NCBI RefSeq assembly: GCF_001431405.1
Contig: NZ_LDJL01000011.1
Coordinates: 512,672 to 576,671, forward strand
Reading direction: 5' to 3'
Length of the DNA: 64,000 nt
Source of the DNA: Pseudoxanthomonas dokdonensis
GTDB lineage: Bacteria > Pseudomonadota > Gammaproteobacteria > Xanthomonadales > Xanthomonadaceae
Part shown: positions 1 to 8,782 of the stretch, piece after piece
How the letters are laid out: each line of letters begins with the position of its first letter
Position numbering within the stretch: the first letter of the stretch is position 1
Made by a program: the position numbers and the translations under genes
Notes under the pieces: model-generated
Database searches by the model: none
What the model saw: only the letters and a program-made list of their open reading frames with translations
What the model was told of the DNA's origin: nothing

Positions 1-450
1 CTCGGTTGCCAGTGCCGGCGCGGTTTCCGCGTTCGCCGAGAATTGGCCCCATGTCGGCGCGGCCACGCCCGGCGCCCACTGATAGGTGGCGAAGGTGCCG
101 ATTCCGCTGCCGGTCTGCAGGTTCCAGCCGCGCTCTCCATTGCCGTTGGTGCCGTAGTAATAGCCCGGGGGCGGCAACGCAACGTCGTTGTCGAGGATGA
201 TGGATACCATCCCGTCAGCCGGCGTGCCGAATACGCGCACGCTGTTGGGGCCGACGATGGTGAATGGCGGTATCTGGCTCTCTTCCAGCGCGGTCAGCCG
301 GGCCTCAATCTCGGCCAGCTCGGCGCTATCGCCCTGGGCCCGGCGCACGAAAGAGAGCAGCTCGCGAAAGAAGTCGTACCACTCCTTCGTGGTCGCGCCG
401 CGGCCATCAGCGATTGAGGATTGGACCCGCGGCAGAATGGGGTTGACCAT
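1..450 (-). CDS. Phage tail-associated protein, 5' part (runs off left edge)
   Basis: An open frame starts at the ATG ending at 450 and runs leftward past position 1 with no stop, giving at least 150 residues. The start overlaps the stop of the gene at 450-1274 (ATGA), so the two are translationally coupled. The visible protein has a polar N-terminus with aromatic pairs (WYDFF near residue 28), a short helix with charged repeats around residues 45-60, then a Gly/Asn/Tyr-rich stretch (PPGYYYGTNGNGERGW) typical of fibre or receptor-binding proteins. Its place at the distal end of the late operon fits a tail fibre or baseplate component. Family not recognised. Confidence 0.7.
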   Translation of the reverse strand, partial: MVNPILPRVQSSIADGRGATTKEWYDFFRELLSFVRRAQGDSAELAEIEARLTALEESQIPPFTIVGPNSVRVFGTPADGMVSIILDNDVALPPPGYYYGTNGNGERGWNLQTGSGIGTFATYQWAPGVAAPTWGQFSANAETAPALATE

Positions 451-1274
451 CAGGCGACCTCGCGAGTGCCTTTGGCCTCGTAGGTAAACGGCACCGGGCT
501 GGTGATGTTCCAGCCGGAGAAGTCGCTGTTCTCGTCGGTCGAGAATCGGACGGTAAAGCCGGTTGGAGACGATGCCGTGAGCGTCAGGCTCGGGACGGTG
601 CCAAGCGCCGTCACGCCGTTGTGGGTCTGCGTGATGTTGATGTGCCACAAGGCGTCGAACGGCACCGGGAAGGTCACCGACACCTGCGTATTCTCCGAGC
701 CACTGGCCGGCGCCGAGCCGGAGCCGCACTGCACGAAATATTTGGTTTCGTCATCGGTCACGCCGGCCAGGAACGTCTTGGCCGTGCCATCGACCACGAT
801 GTCGGGATCCACGGGCGGCTCGGGCTCGGGCAAGTCGGTCAGCACGTAGCCGGCGCCGTCGGTCACCGGCACCTGGCCGGTTGAGCCGGTGGCATCCGGC
901 ATCTGGCGCACGTCCTCCCACAGCAGGTTCACGCCGTCATTGGTCAGAAACTTGCCCGTCTCTCCGGACAGTGCCGGAATGGTCAGCGCGGTGTCGCCGC
1001 CGGGGATGACATCACGCGTCCAGATGGTCGCGCCCAATGCATCCTTCAGCACCACGGTGTAATTGCCATTGAGGAAGATATTGGTGTTGGCGCGGCCAGC
1101 GCTGTCCAGGACCACCGGGTTGCTATTCGGGATGGCCAGCCCATCGTCTGACCACGTCGTGCGCAGATCCGTGGTGCCAAGGTCGTAGAAGGTCAGCGAG
1201 CCGCCGGATACCGGCTCAATGCCGAGCAGGTCGGGGAATACGGGCGCGGGGTTGTAGAACCGATAGGCGGGCAT
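450..1274 (-). CDS. Tail spike/fibre adaptor with head-binding-type N-terminus
   Basis: 274 residues. The first ~95 residues (MPAYRFYNPAPVFPDLLG, then GGSLTFYDLGTTDLRTTWSDDG, VVLDSAGRANTNIFLNGNYTVVLKDA) have the pattern of podophage tailspike/fibre head-binding domains, in which a beta-rich module docks to the tail hub. The remainder is beta-rich, lacks an obvious catalytic domain and ends in a compact C-terminal module. It probably serves as an adaptor for the fibre encoded by the overlapping downstream gene. It is separated from the gp16-like gene by an intrinsic terminator and a gap of about 220 bp, much as P22 gene 9 is a separate unit. The exact role is inference. Confidence 0.75.
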   Translation of the reverse strand: MPAYRFYNPAPVFPDLLGIEPVSGGSLTFYDLGTTDLRTTWSDDGLAIPNSNPVVLDSAGRANTNIFLNGNYTVVLKDALGATIWTRDVIPGGDTALTIPALSGETGKFLTNDGVNLLWEDVRQMPDATGSTGQVPVTDGAGYVLTDLPEPEPPVDPDIVVDGTAKTFLAGVTDDETKYFVQCGSGSAPASGSENTQVSVTFPVPFDALWHINITQTHNGVTALGTVPSLTLTASSPTGFTVRFSTDENSDFSGWNITSPVPFTYEAKGTREVA

Positions 1275-1283
1275 GATGGCTCC

Positions 1284-1311
1284 AAAGAAAAAGCCCCGGA
1301 TGGCCGGGGCT
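1284..1311 (-). terminator. Rho-independent terminator after the gp16-like gene
   Basis: Reading the minus strand, an 8-bp perfect GC-rich stem (AGCCCCGG/CCGGGGCT, loop of 4) is followed by TTTTTCTTT. It lies between the stop of the ejection-protein gene (1495) and the start of the tail gene (1274), so it separates the structural operon from the tail-fibre unit unless antiterminated. Confidence 0.75.
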
Positions 1312-1331
1312 GTGTGTGGTAGATTTCGCGA

Positions 1332-1547
1332 ATGAAGGGATTTCTGATTTCGCAGCTGATGTGGCCGCTGGGGTGCCTGGTGTTCCTGTCAGGCCCGTAC
1401 CTGCTCACGCGCCTGATTTGGCGCTACATGCCCGACTGCTGGCTCAAGCGGCTGCTGTTCACCGCCTGGTATGAGACGCCGGCCGAACCCTGGTTCAGGG
1501 ATAAAGCCGGTCGAACTCAGCAGCTGGAACCGACTGACCGCCGGTGA
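1332..1547 (+). CDS. Possible small membrane protein on the opposite strand (moron candidate)
   Basis: A 71-residue ORF on the plus strand in the only sizeable gap of the late operon. Residues 5-30 (ISQLMWPLGCLVFLSGPYLL) form one strong membrane segment, followed by a basic, aromatic region. Its 3' end overlaps the end of the gp16-like gene by 53 bp antisense. The orientation, opposite to the late genes, is that of a gene expressed from the prophage. No good Shine-Dalgarno sequence or promoter was found, so this could be a chance ORF; the ordered hydrophobicity is the main reason to list it. Confidence 0.35.
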   Translation: MKGFLISQLMWPLGCLVFLSGPYLLTRLIWRYMPDCWLKRLLFTAWYETPAEPWFRDKAGRTQQLEPTDRR

Positions 1548-3252
1548 TGTCGATTTCCAGCGGGCGGTCGTTCCCGTAGGAAGCCGCGCCGGGCAGCGCC
1601 ATGCGGTTGGCAATCTTGGCTGCAGCCTTGGCGCTGATGCCGGGGTTCTTCCGCATCAACAGCTTCGCCAGCGCCGTGCTGTCCAGCGCACGCGACACTG
1701 GGGCTGCCACGGCTGCGCCGGCCGCATAGCCTGGCCAGTTGACCGGATTGAACACGCCACCTGCCAGCATGTTCTCGGCGGTTCCCGATGACGGTGGTGC
1801 CTTCATGCGCTGGCCAATCTTCGCCAGTTCGCCCAGTTCGCCGCGGGTGCCAGAGGCCATTGCCTCCTTTGCCCCCTTGCTGTTGGAGACCGCGCCCATC
1901 AGCGACGGCGGGCTGATGTCGCCGTCCGATGCTTTTGCCACCAGCGGCGCCAGCGTCTTGCGGTTGCCATACTCCTTCCGCAGCTGCGCCCAGGCGGCGG
2001 CATCTTCCGGGCTGATTGACTTGTCCATCGCACGGCGCACCGCGGTCTGTACGTTGCCGAGGAAATGCGAGGTTGGGCCGCCACTCTTGATGATTTGGCC
2101 CAGCTCCGAGTCGAACGCCTGGTATGCCCTGCCCGGTATGGTCACGCCATTGGGGCCGGTGACCGCCTGCGCGTACAGCCTGTCGATGGCGCTGTTGACA
2201 TCGGCTGACACCTGCTGGCTGATGCTGGAGGAATCAGCGATGTTCTGCAGGCTCCGCACGAGTTGCTCGTCGACCTTCAGGTCGTTGCGACCGGTCAGAT
2301 CATCGAACAGCCGAGACTGACGCGCCTTGGCCATACTGTAGACATTCGAGTCAACCCGGGCGGCATCCTCGCCAATGGTCGAGGCCAGCTGCTTGTTGAA
2401 GGAGGCCACCTGGTCAGCGTATCGCCCCTGCGCACCGGTAAACGGCATATTCCGCAGCATCGACTGCATGCGCTTGATGAAGGTCGAGTCCGACAGCTGC
2501 GCCGGCGTGAGGTCGATGCCCCTGGCGCGAGCGGCCTCGTAGACCGATCGGGCTTCCGGGCTGATGGAGGTGCCGGCCCGCGATGCCAGGGCGCCCAGGC
2601 CTTTGCCAAGACGCTCGCCCGCGGCACCAGCGCCAGCACCCAAGCCAACGTTGGTCAGCCGATTCTCACCCGTGGCCACCGGCTGCAGGCCGCCCATTAC
2701 GGCGCCCTGGGCGGCATTGCCCAGCAGAGTGGTCGGCAGGAACGCCGCACGCGCTGCAGGCAAGCTGCGAAGTCCCGCCGCCGGCAGCAGCATTGTCGAC
2801 AGGTAGCCGCCAACGTTGCCGGCCACGCCCGCCCCGGTGCCCATCAAGGGCTGCGACAGCCGGCGGTCCTCATCGATGGTGGCCTGCTGGTCAGCCAGCG
2901 AATTGCGCAGGTACTCGCCCGCGCTGCCGCCGTTCTCGCCGAAGATGACCGGGTTCGATTCCACCGCATAGCGCGCCGCGTCGGTGCCGGCTTGCTTGAT
3001 GCCGCGACCGGTGTCGGCGAACGCCTTGCCCATGCCGGCCAGGAACTTGTCGACACCGGACATGCCATCGGTCGGGTTGCTCGGCGCGGGCGCCTCTACG
3101 GGGCGCTGCTGCGGCTGTTGCGGCGCGGGCAGGTCGGCCGGGGCCTGGTAATTCTGCTGCGCGTAGGCCAGCACCTGCTCCTGCGTGGCGTCATCTGGCG
3201 CGGTGACCTCGTAGCTGTTGCCGTCCGGCCCGGTGATTCGGTACTTCGCCAT
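1495..3252 (-). CDS. DNA ejection (pilot) protein, P22 gp16 position
   Basis: 585 residues, in the slot of P22 gene 16. The N-terminus (residues 1-35, MAKYRITGPDGNSYEV then TQEQVLAYAQQNY) resembles the short beta-plus-helix module common at the start of phage injection proteins. A Pro/Gln-rich linker follows (about 36-60), then long Gly/Ala-rich amphipathic helices. Such proteins are packaged in the head and leave with the DNA to help cross the cell envelope. It abuts the upstream gene (ATG start at 3252 shares a base with its stop). Sequence similarity to P22 gp16 itself is not obvious; the assignment is by position, size and composition. Confidence 0.7.
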   Translation of the reverse strand: MAKYRITGPDGNSYEVTAPDDATQEQVLAYAQQNYQAPADLPAPQQPQQRPVEAPAPSNPTDGMSGVDKFLAGMGKAFADTGRGIKQAGTDAARYAVESNPVIFGENGGSAGEYLRNSLADQQATIDEDRRLSQPLMGTGAGVAGNVGGYLSTMLLPAAGLRSLPAARAAFLPTTLLGNAAQGAVMGGLQPVATGENRLTNVGLGAGAGAAGERLGKGLGALASRAGTSISPEARSVYEAARARGIDLTPAQLSDSTFIKRMQSMLRNMPFTGAQGRYADQVASFNKQLASTIGEDAARVDSNVYSMAKARQSRLFDDLTGRNDLKVDEQLVRSLQNIADSSSISQQVSADVNSAIDRLYAQAVTGPNGVTIPGRAYQAFDSELGQIIKSGGPTSHFLGNVQTAVRRAMDKSISPEDAAAWAQLRKEYGNRKTLAPLVAKASDGDISPPSLMGAVSNSKGAKEAMASGTRGELGELAKIGQRMKAPPSSGTAENMLAGGVFNPVNWPGYAAGAAVAAPVSRALDSTALAKLLMRKNPGISAKAAAKIANRMALPGAASYGNDRPLEIDITGGQSVPAAEFDRLYP

Positions 3253-4664
3253 TATTCGACCCTCTGGATTGACCAGCCGCCGGGTGCGGCGCCCGCCGCC
3301 GGCTGGCTGCGGCCGAGCGACTCCGACAGATCCTTGATGAAGGCTCGCAGTTGCTGCAGGTTTCGCAGATTGACCGCGGGGTCATTGGCCAGACTTGGGT
3401 ATTTGAGGTTGGCGATTTTCTGCTCCAGGTCGGACTGAGAGCCAACGCCGGGCACACGGGTCAGGGCCAGCATGTCGTTCTGGATGGACCCGATGGCGGC
3501 GTCCAACTCCTGCCCTTCCGGGGTGAAGCGCTTGTAATACTGGTCGATCGGGCCGGTGTCGCCAATCACGCCCTGATCCAGCTTCTGCAGCGCCATGTCG
3601 ATGCGATTCAAGCCGCGCTCTACATTCAGGAGTTGTGGCGCTTTCGTGCGTGCCGCGGCGTTACGCTCGGCCTCCGACTTAGCCTGCTCCTGCCCCGCGG
3701 TTTGCGCGATCGCTGCATTCGCCTGAATTGCCTGAACCTGCGGCAGGTACTTCAGCTTCGCCGCCTCTTGCGCTGCCGTGGTCAGTGCCGCCTGCTCTTC
3801 GGGGGAGCGACCGGTTGCAAGGCCGGTCGCCGCCGCGCCGAAGTCAACCGATGACCCGCTCGGCGCTGCATTGAACGCCGCCGGATTATCGCGAATCTGT
3901 GCCTGCAATTCCGCAGGCAGCAAGGGATCAATCGCGATCGGCATGCCATCAGGGCCGGTGAAGGTTGGATTCCCAAGCGATGACGGGCGGCCCCCGCCAA
4001 GGTTTCCGGCTCCGCCCAACGGAGTCCATCCTGCGGAATCGCTGAACACCTCGACCATGCCGGTGCGGGGGTCGCGCCGTGCCGGCCGCTCCCGCCCATC
4101 GGCGCCACGAATCATCTCGAACGAGAATCCGCCGGTCGCTGCCCTACCCTCCTGCCCCAGCGCGATTCGTGCGGCCTGCTGATACTCGGGCGTTCCGGGT
4201 TTGAGGCCAGCAGCTTCGGCCGTCAACTGGAATTGCTGGAATCCTGCCGGGACGCCATTCGCAGTCTTCACCCCATCAGTCATGGCCAGAATCTGCTCGG
4301 CCACGGGCATGACCTGAGCAGCGTCGAACTCGTCCGGCACATCGCCACCCCATGATTGCGCCTTCAGCAACGGGAGCGCGCTGCGGTAGAGAGCGGCCTG
4401 CAGCTGCGGATTGTTGCTGGACTGCTTGAGCGACTTGGCGAGTCCGCGAAGCTGGCCGCGCAGGCGGTCGCCCTGCCCCTGGTATGCGCTGGCCGCCTTG
4501 GGATCCAGCGCGAAGGCGCGGTTGCTGGCGTTTACGTCACCGCCGATGGCCAGCGGGGCAAGGCCCTGCAATTCTGCATTACGGGCTGCCTGTTCGCGCT
4601 CCTGGCGCTGGCGGGTGCCGAAGGCATAACCCTCCTGCATCGCTTCGGCGAAGTTGTTTGCCAT
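3252..4664 (-). CDS. DNA ejection (pilot) protein, P22 gp20 position
   Basis: 470 residues, occupying the gene 20 slot between gp7-like and gp16-like genes. It starts MANNFAEAMQEGYAFG and has a highly charged helical N-terminus, a central Gly-rich region (about 185-260) containing FTGPDGMPIAIDPLLP, then a long Ala/Gln/Glu coiled-coil segment (about 290-400). This helical, soluble makeup is typical of ejected virion proteins, which assemble a transient trans-envelope conduit. There is a 9-bp gap to the upstream gene. Assigned by synteny rather than recognisable homology. Confidence 0.65.
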   Translation of the reverse strand: MANNFAEAMQEGYAFGTRQRQEREQAARNAELQGLAPLAIGGDVNASNRAFALDPKAASAYQGQGDRLRGQLRGLAKSLKQSSNNPQLQAALYRSALPLLKAQSWGGDVPDEFDAAQVMPVAEQILAMTDGVKTANGVPAGFQQFQLTAEAAGLKPGTPEYQQAARIALGQEGRAATGGFSFEMIRGADGRERPARRDPRTGMVEVFSDSAGWTPLGGAGNLGGGRPSSLGNPTFTGPDGMPIAIDPLLPAELQAQIRDNPAAFNAAPSGSSVDFGAAATGLATGRSPEEQAALTTAAQEAAKLKYLPQVQAIQANAAIAQTAGQEQAKSEAERNAAARTKAPQLLNVERGLNRIDMALQKLDQGVIGDTGPIDQYYKRFTPEGQELDAAIGSIQNDMLALTRVPGVGSQSDLEQKIANLKYPSLANDPAVNLRNLQQLRAFIKDLSESLGRSQPAAGAAPGGWSIQRVE

Positions 4665-4673
4665 GTCGGTTCC

Positions 4674-5591
4674 TCAGTAGCTGTAGGGGATTTGTTCGCG
4701 GACGACCGGGCCGATGCTGCCTTGTCCGCCCCATCCGTTGTTTCCGAAGTACTGGCCGGCAGCCGTGCCGACGCCATTCAATGCATTTCCCCATGCGTTG
4801 GCCTTGTCGCCATACGCTGAGGCGCGGGCGTTGCCAATGCCGACAAGCTGGTTTCCAACCTGTCCGGCCGTGTTCTGGCCGAGGCTGTTCAACTGGCTAT
4901 TTGCCTGACCGCCGATGCCGGCAAGCCGGAACAGGTTGTTCTGGAAGTTCCCGAACGCCTGCGACCCCAAGTTGGATGCAAAGCGCATCCGGTCCGCATC
5001 CGCGCCGCCGGAGTAGAGGCCGCCACGAGCGGCAGCGCCACGGTCAAGCGCTTGGATCCCTTCGTCTCGGGCTACCAGGTAGTCGGGCGTCTGGTAGAAC
5101 TGGCTGAAATCGGCCACACCAGTGCCGGGCGTACTCGCGCCGCCCACTCCACCAGGGGAGCCGCCCGCAATCGAGTACGTCACTGGCGTAGTGCCGCCCT
5201 GATCGCCCTTGCTGAACAACCCGAGGGCGTCATAGCTGGTGCCGCCGAATTGACCAGCAAGGTTGGCGGGATCGGTAATCTTGTCGAAGAAGCTGCGCTT
5301 CTTCTTGGCCGTGGGTTCGCCCCCGCTCATCGTGATGCCGCTCGCGCCGGTCGTTTCGCCTTGATACGTTGGCAGGCCATACATGCCGGCCAGCATGTTC
5401 AGAGCGCCAACGCCAGTCTGTTGGTACGGAAGCGTGTCGGCACGAGACTGGTTGTACATCGCCAACTGTGCGTTGATGGCGTTCTGGCCGCCCGCGGCGC
5501 TGGCGTTGGCCGCGCTGTCTGCCGCGTCTGATTGCATTTTGCCGCCGATAAGTGAACCGGCTGCACCGATGATGGCGCCTGCTGCTGGCAT
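4674..5591 (-). CDS. DNA transfer/ejection protein, P22 gp7 position
   Basis: 305 residues from the ATG at 5591. It begins with a Gly/Ala-rich hydrophobic helix (MPAAGAIIGAAGSLIGG), as in P22 gp7 and related DNA transfer proteins, followed by many Ala, Gln and Asn residues. Sequence such as YQQTGVGALNMLAGMYG, repeats of GLYSGGADADR type and a Gly-rich tail are usual for this family. The protein is expected to be carried in the virion and act early in genome delivery. It starts 2 bp after the gp14-like gene ends. An upstream in-frame extension exists but overlaps gp14 fully and lacks support. Confidence 0.75.
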   Translation of the reverse strand: MPAAGAIIGAAGSLIGGKMQSDAADSAANASAAGGQNAINAQLAMYNQSRADTLPYQQTGVGALNMLAGMYGLPTYQGETTGASGITMSGGEPTAKKKRSFFDKITDPANLAGQFGGTSYDALGLFSKGDQGGTTPVTYSIAGGSPGGVGGASTPGTGVADFSQFYQTPDYLVARDEGIQALDRGAAARGGLYSGGADADRMRFASNLGSQAFGNFQNNLFRLAGIGGQANSQLNSLGQNTAGQVGNQLVGIGNARASAYGDKANAWGNALNGVGTAAGQYFGNNGWGGQGSIGPVVREQIPYSY

Positions 5592-5593
5592 GT

Positions 5594-6151
5594 TCAGTTC
5601 TCCAATATGGAATAGTCGTCGTGCATCACCGCCCAGCGGTAAGCCGCACGAACCCCTTTGTCTTTCTGGCCCAGAAGAGCGCATTGACCGCGCACCCATT
5701 GCGGGCTTTCCTGCATGTGCATCCAGTCGTCAAGATTCAGCGAGTAGTGCCTGATGTCGTGCGCCACACCACGTCGAATGAAAGCCGCCGGCCTGATGCG
5801 GTCCTTCCGGAACCCGACCTTCTCGGTCAACCGCCAGGCCGGAATGTTGTCCTCGGGCACCTTGGTCACGATTCGCGTGCAGTCGGTGCCACAGAACAGG
5901 TAATGCGCCGCGGCCTTGGCGCAAGCCAGCGCATCGCGTGTTCCAGGCAAGAACAGCGTGTGGACCTCGTACACTCCGTCGCCGAGGCGGTGGAAGAAGA
6001 ATCCGCCAGTGGCGAACTCAATTCCGATGCCGTCATCAAAGATGGCCGACAGCGGCAGTGGCCCATCCTGGCCATCTTGCGAGATCCACGGCTTCACTTT
6101 CGGATGGTCGATAACGCCTTGCAGGAATTCCGGGCCTTCAGCAACCCTCAT
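5594..6151 (-). CDS. P22 gp14-like protein, acetyltransferase fold (DUF2824 type)
   Basis: 185 residues in the gene 14 slot. The sequence has the GNAT-like pattern VHTLFLPGTRDALACAKAA, followed by TKVPEDNIPAWRLTEKVGF, which matches the acetyl-CoA-binding and N-x-x-A-W-R-L-x-E-K-x-G-F signature of N-acetyltransferases. P22 gp14 is a DUF2824 protein thought to be needed for maturing the ejection proteins. The ATG overlaps the stop of the small gene upstream. Role inferred from family and synteny. Confidence 0.8.
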   Translation of the reverse strand: MRVAEGPEFLQGVIDHPKVKPWISQDGQDGPLPLSAIFDDGIGIEFATGGFFFHRLGDGVYEVHTLFLPGTRDALACAKAAAHYLFCGTDCTRIVTKVPEDNIPAWRLTEKVGFRKDRIRPAAFIRRGVAHDIRHYSLNLDDWMHMQESPQWVRGQCALLGQKDKGVRAAYRWAVMHDDYSILEN

Positions 6152-6369
6152 CCTGGAGTTACCTGTATATTCACCACCCCACCCAACAAATCCCGCTTGA
6201 TGGGGCTGGACACGCGGATGCGGTAGATGCGATTGCGGAAGCGGCCCAAGCGCCAGAATCGAACGCGCTTGCCGTATTCGCCCAGCTCGCCGAGCGAACG
6301 TTCGCGCCAGTTCGACCAGTTGCGGCCGCCGTCATCTGAGTAGGAGATTTGGACTTTGCGGTCACTCAT
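6148..6369 (-). CDS. Stand-alone C-terminal module of a gp10-type tail hub protein
   Basis: 74 residues. The sequence ISYSDDGGRNWSNWRE, then LGELGEYGKRVRFWRLG and RNRIYRIRVSSPIKRDLLG, has the pattern that normally closes podophage gp10-like proteins (S-D-D-G-G-x-x-W, then G-x-x-G-x-Y-x-x-R-x-x-W-R-R-L-G). Here it is its own gene; its ATG (6369) overlaps the stop of the long gp10-like gene by 8 bp (ATGAGTGA). P22 gene 26 (tail needle) would be expected nearby, but this protein lacks the long coiled coil of a needle. The split is discussed as a finding. Confidence 0.65.
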   Translation of the reverse strand: MSDRKVQISYSDDGGRNWSNWRERSLGELGEYGKRVRFWRLGRFRNRIYRIRVSSPIKRDLLGGVVNIQVTPG

Positions 6370-8782
6370 TTGACACCGTCAATCCGTACACTCGCCCGGT
6401 CAGTGATGATGTTATTTCGGTCCAGTCGATACCGTCGTCAGATACGTAGACATGACCCCCGACAGTCGGCCCCGCGCTCTGATATGAGCAAAGCGTATAA
6501 CTTGCGCCGGTCCATTCCATTGCCGTTACCTCGCCGTCAGCCGTAAATGTCTGAGTCCATGACCCGCCATTGTTGGTGGAGACCAGTACTTCGCCAGTAG
6601 CGCCGCCCACTACCCATACTTCATTGCCGCCAGGGAACCCGGCAGCGACGGCGGACCCGCGCAGAGATGCCCCAACCTTGACGATTGAGTTCGATACGGC
6701 CACGCCATCAACCGTAACGGCGCAATAAATATCTTGGCCTGAGATTCTTGAGCCAACAAGAATTGCTCGATTTCCACTTGATGCGATAGCGCCGCCGCTG
6801 GTGAGATATACCCCGTGAGCGCCGCCAGCGACCAAATCCGTAGCCATTTCATCATCGGAGTAACTGAACCCACTGGATGCCGTTGTTCCTGCCGTAATTA
6901 GCCTCTCGCCAACATAGGTCAGGTATTGAACCCGGACGATTTCTGATTTAAGCGAGAAGGTTGACCCGTTGTCAGTACTCCTGTTTGCTCCATTGGAGCT
7001 TCCCCGGCCAATCAGAACAACGTCACTGCCAGCCTTCCTTGCTGCGCCTCTGGCGCCCCCTGAGCCGCCAAGCGCCCCAGTAGAGGTAAGCCAGTCCGCG
7101 CCTGAATTGTCCGAATATCTGGCAGTCGTTGCGTTGTAAGCAATCACTCTTCCTGCATCTGCTGCAATTATCCCAGACGCAGCCAGTTCTGGATTCAGTA
7201 GCGGCCTATTCCAGTCGTCCGAATCAATTACCCGGATGACTCGATAATCCGAGCCTCCAATTCCGCCTAGTGCATACGAAATGAGGGAGACGTTAAACGT
7301 GTCGTTCAACTCGTCTCGCAACCCAGCAGTATCCAAAACGCGGAGAACCAATGTGATCTGGCCTGGCTCTATTGGCGTTCCGCTAATAGTGGCGGTAACT
7401 TCATCCCATTCAAGTCCAAACAGCGAAAGGTCGCTAGACCCCTCAACAAGAATCGTTTTCAGGATTGGGTAAGTCCCGGGCGTTGTGGTGTAGCTGTACA
7501 AATATGCGTCGCCAGCGGCCCCGCCCGGTGCGTGGCCAACTATGGAGGGCGGCTCTGGCTGTACAGGAAATACTCCATCCGCTTCATCACTGGCCAATCC
7601 ACCAGTGTCGAAAACCAGCTCCATGTAAGGCGCCACGATGGCGTTCTGATTTGCGTGAAATACACCCGTGACACGCTCGGAGACCAACGGTTCGACTTCT
7701 TCGAAATGCCAGTCCCAATCCAGAACAAAGAGCTTCCCGGAGTAGGCGTCGCCGGCAATCCACTGACCGTTCCAGTAGGTCAGCGTGTTGATGCGCCAGC
7801 GGCCGGCAAGCTCGGTCGGGCCGGTGTAGGTGGATCGCCGATGCCAGATGCCCTGGGCCACGTCATAGCCCCAGGTCTTGCCGCTTGGGAAGGTCAAGTA
7901 GTAGACCTTGTGGCCTTCGTCCTCCCACACCATCGCGAAGGCATCGGCCCAGCTTTCCTCGGCGATGGCGCGTTCGATGGCCCGGGTCGACACCGGAACA
8001 GCGCGGTAGCCGTCCATGCGGTACACGACGCCATCGTTGCCCAGCCACATCGGCGCATTGTCCAGCATGGCAATTGTGAACCGGCCAGCGCAGCCGCGCT
8101 CGACGACGATGCGCTTGGACTGGAATGTCCCAGTGGCAGCGCCGGTGTTGGCGAAGAACTCCGTGGTGGTCTGGTTGAACACGACCACTTCGAACTGGCT
8201 GACGATGAGGCCGACAATCTTGTCGGGGGATGCCTCGGACTCGTAGCGATCCAGCGAGTTGTAATCGAAGGCGTTGGCCAGGTTCGAATGGAACCAGAAC
8301 CGGCCGAACGGCTCGACCTGCGCCAGATAGGAATCGATGTAGGCCACCGAGCCAGCGCCCGGGTAGGCCTCATCGGTGATTTTGGCCAGTACCGTCGAGC
8401 TGGTGTTGTAGACGTAGCCGGCTGAGCCATTGGCAATGAGAAGCTCATTGCCCAGGCCACGCTGGTTGTAGGCCATCGACACCCGGCCAACGCCAGGAAT
8501 GGCGCCGCGGGGGATGCCGACACCGGTGTTGCTGACCTGGTAGAGCTGGTTGCCGGAGACGACGAACAGCTTGCCTTCGACGTTGATTGAGCCGCGAATC
8601 GGGCCATCGCCGATGATTTGATAGGGCTTCAGCCCGGGCGGCGTGCGAAGCCGGTTCACTGTCCGAGTGCCGGGCACCTCGGACATTACCGGCAGGTAAT
8701 TCACCGTGTCCTGCGAGGACCACGGCAGGCTGTCGTCGGTGTAGAAGCCGCCAATCAGGTCGACAGGGGTGTACTTCATCAT
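6362..8782 (-). CDS. gp10-like tail hub/packaged-DNA stabilisation protein with extra Ig-like and Asp-box domains
   Basis: 806 residues, far above the ~470 of P22 gp10. Residues 1-~390 (YTPVDLIGGFYTDDSLPWSS, TVNYLPV, later VVVFNQTTTEFFANTG, GYDVAQGIWHRRSTY) look like a standard gp10 body, which seals the portal after packaging. Residues ~420-510 resemble a cadherin/Ig-type module (ATISGTPIEPGQITL). From ~530 to the end there are several Asp-box-like motifs (YSDNSGADW, STDNGSTF, STNNGGSW, VSDDGIDW), as in sialidase/BNR propellers. The start is the first of two tandem ATGs, overlapping the gp4 stop. The extra part may recognise surface glycans; this is inference. Confidence 0.8.
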   Translation of the reverse strand: MMKYTPVDLIGGFYTDDSLPWSSQDTVNYLPVMSEVPGTRTVNRLRTPPGLKPYQIIGDGPIRGSINVEGKLFVVSGNQLYQVSNTGVGIPRGAIPGVGRVSMAYNQRGLGNELLIANGSAGYVYNTSSTVLAKITDEAYPGAGSVAYIDSYLAQVEPFGRFWFHSNLANAFDYNSLDRYESEASPDKIVGLIVSQFEVVVFNQTTTEFFANTGAATGTFQSKRIVVERGCAGRFTIAMLDNAPMWLGNDGVVYRMDGYRAVPVSTRAIERAIAEESWADAFAMVWEDEGHKVYYLTFPSGKTWGYDVAQGIWHRRSTYTGPTELAGRWRINTLTYWNGQWIAGDAYSGKLFVLDWDWHFEEVEPLVSERVTGVFHANQNAIVAPYMELVFDTGGLASDEADGVFPVQPEPPSIVGHAPGGAAGDAYLYSYTTTPGTYPILKTILVEGSSDLSLFGLEWDEVTATISGTPIEPGQITLVLRVLDTAGLRDELNDTFNVSLISYALGGIGGSDYRVIRVIDSDDWNRPLLNPELAASGIIAADAGRVIAYNATTARYSDNSGADWLTSTGALGGSGGARGAARKAGSDVVLIGRGSSNGANRSTDNGSTFSLKSEIVRVQYLTYVGERLITAGTTASSGFSYSDDEMATDLVAGGAHGVYLTSGGAIASSGNRAILVGSRISGQDIYCAVTVDGVAVSNSIVKVGASLRGSAVAAGFPGGNEVWVVGGATGEVLVSTNNGGSWTQTFTADGEVTAMEWTGASYTLCSYQSAGPTVGGHVYVSDDGIDWTEITSSLTGRVYGLTVSNE

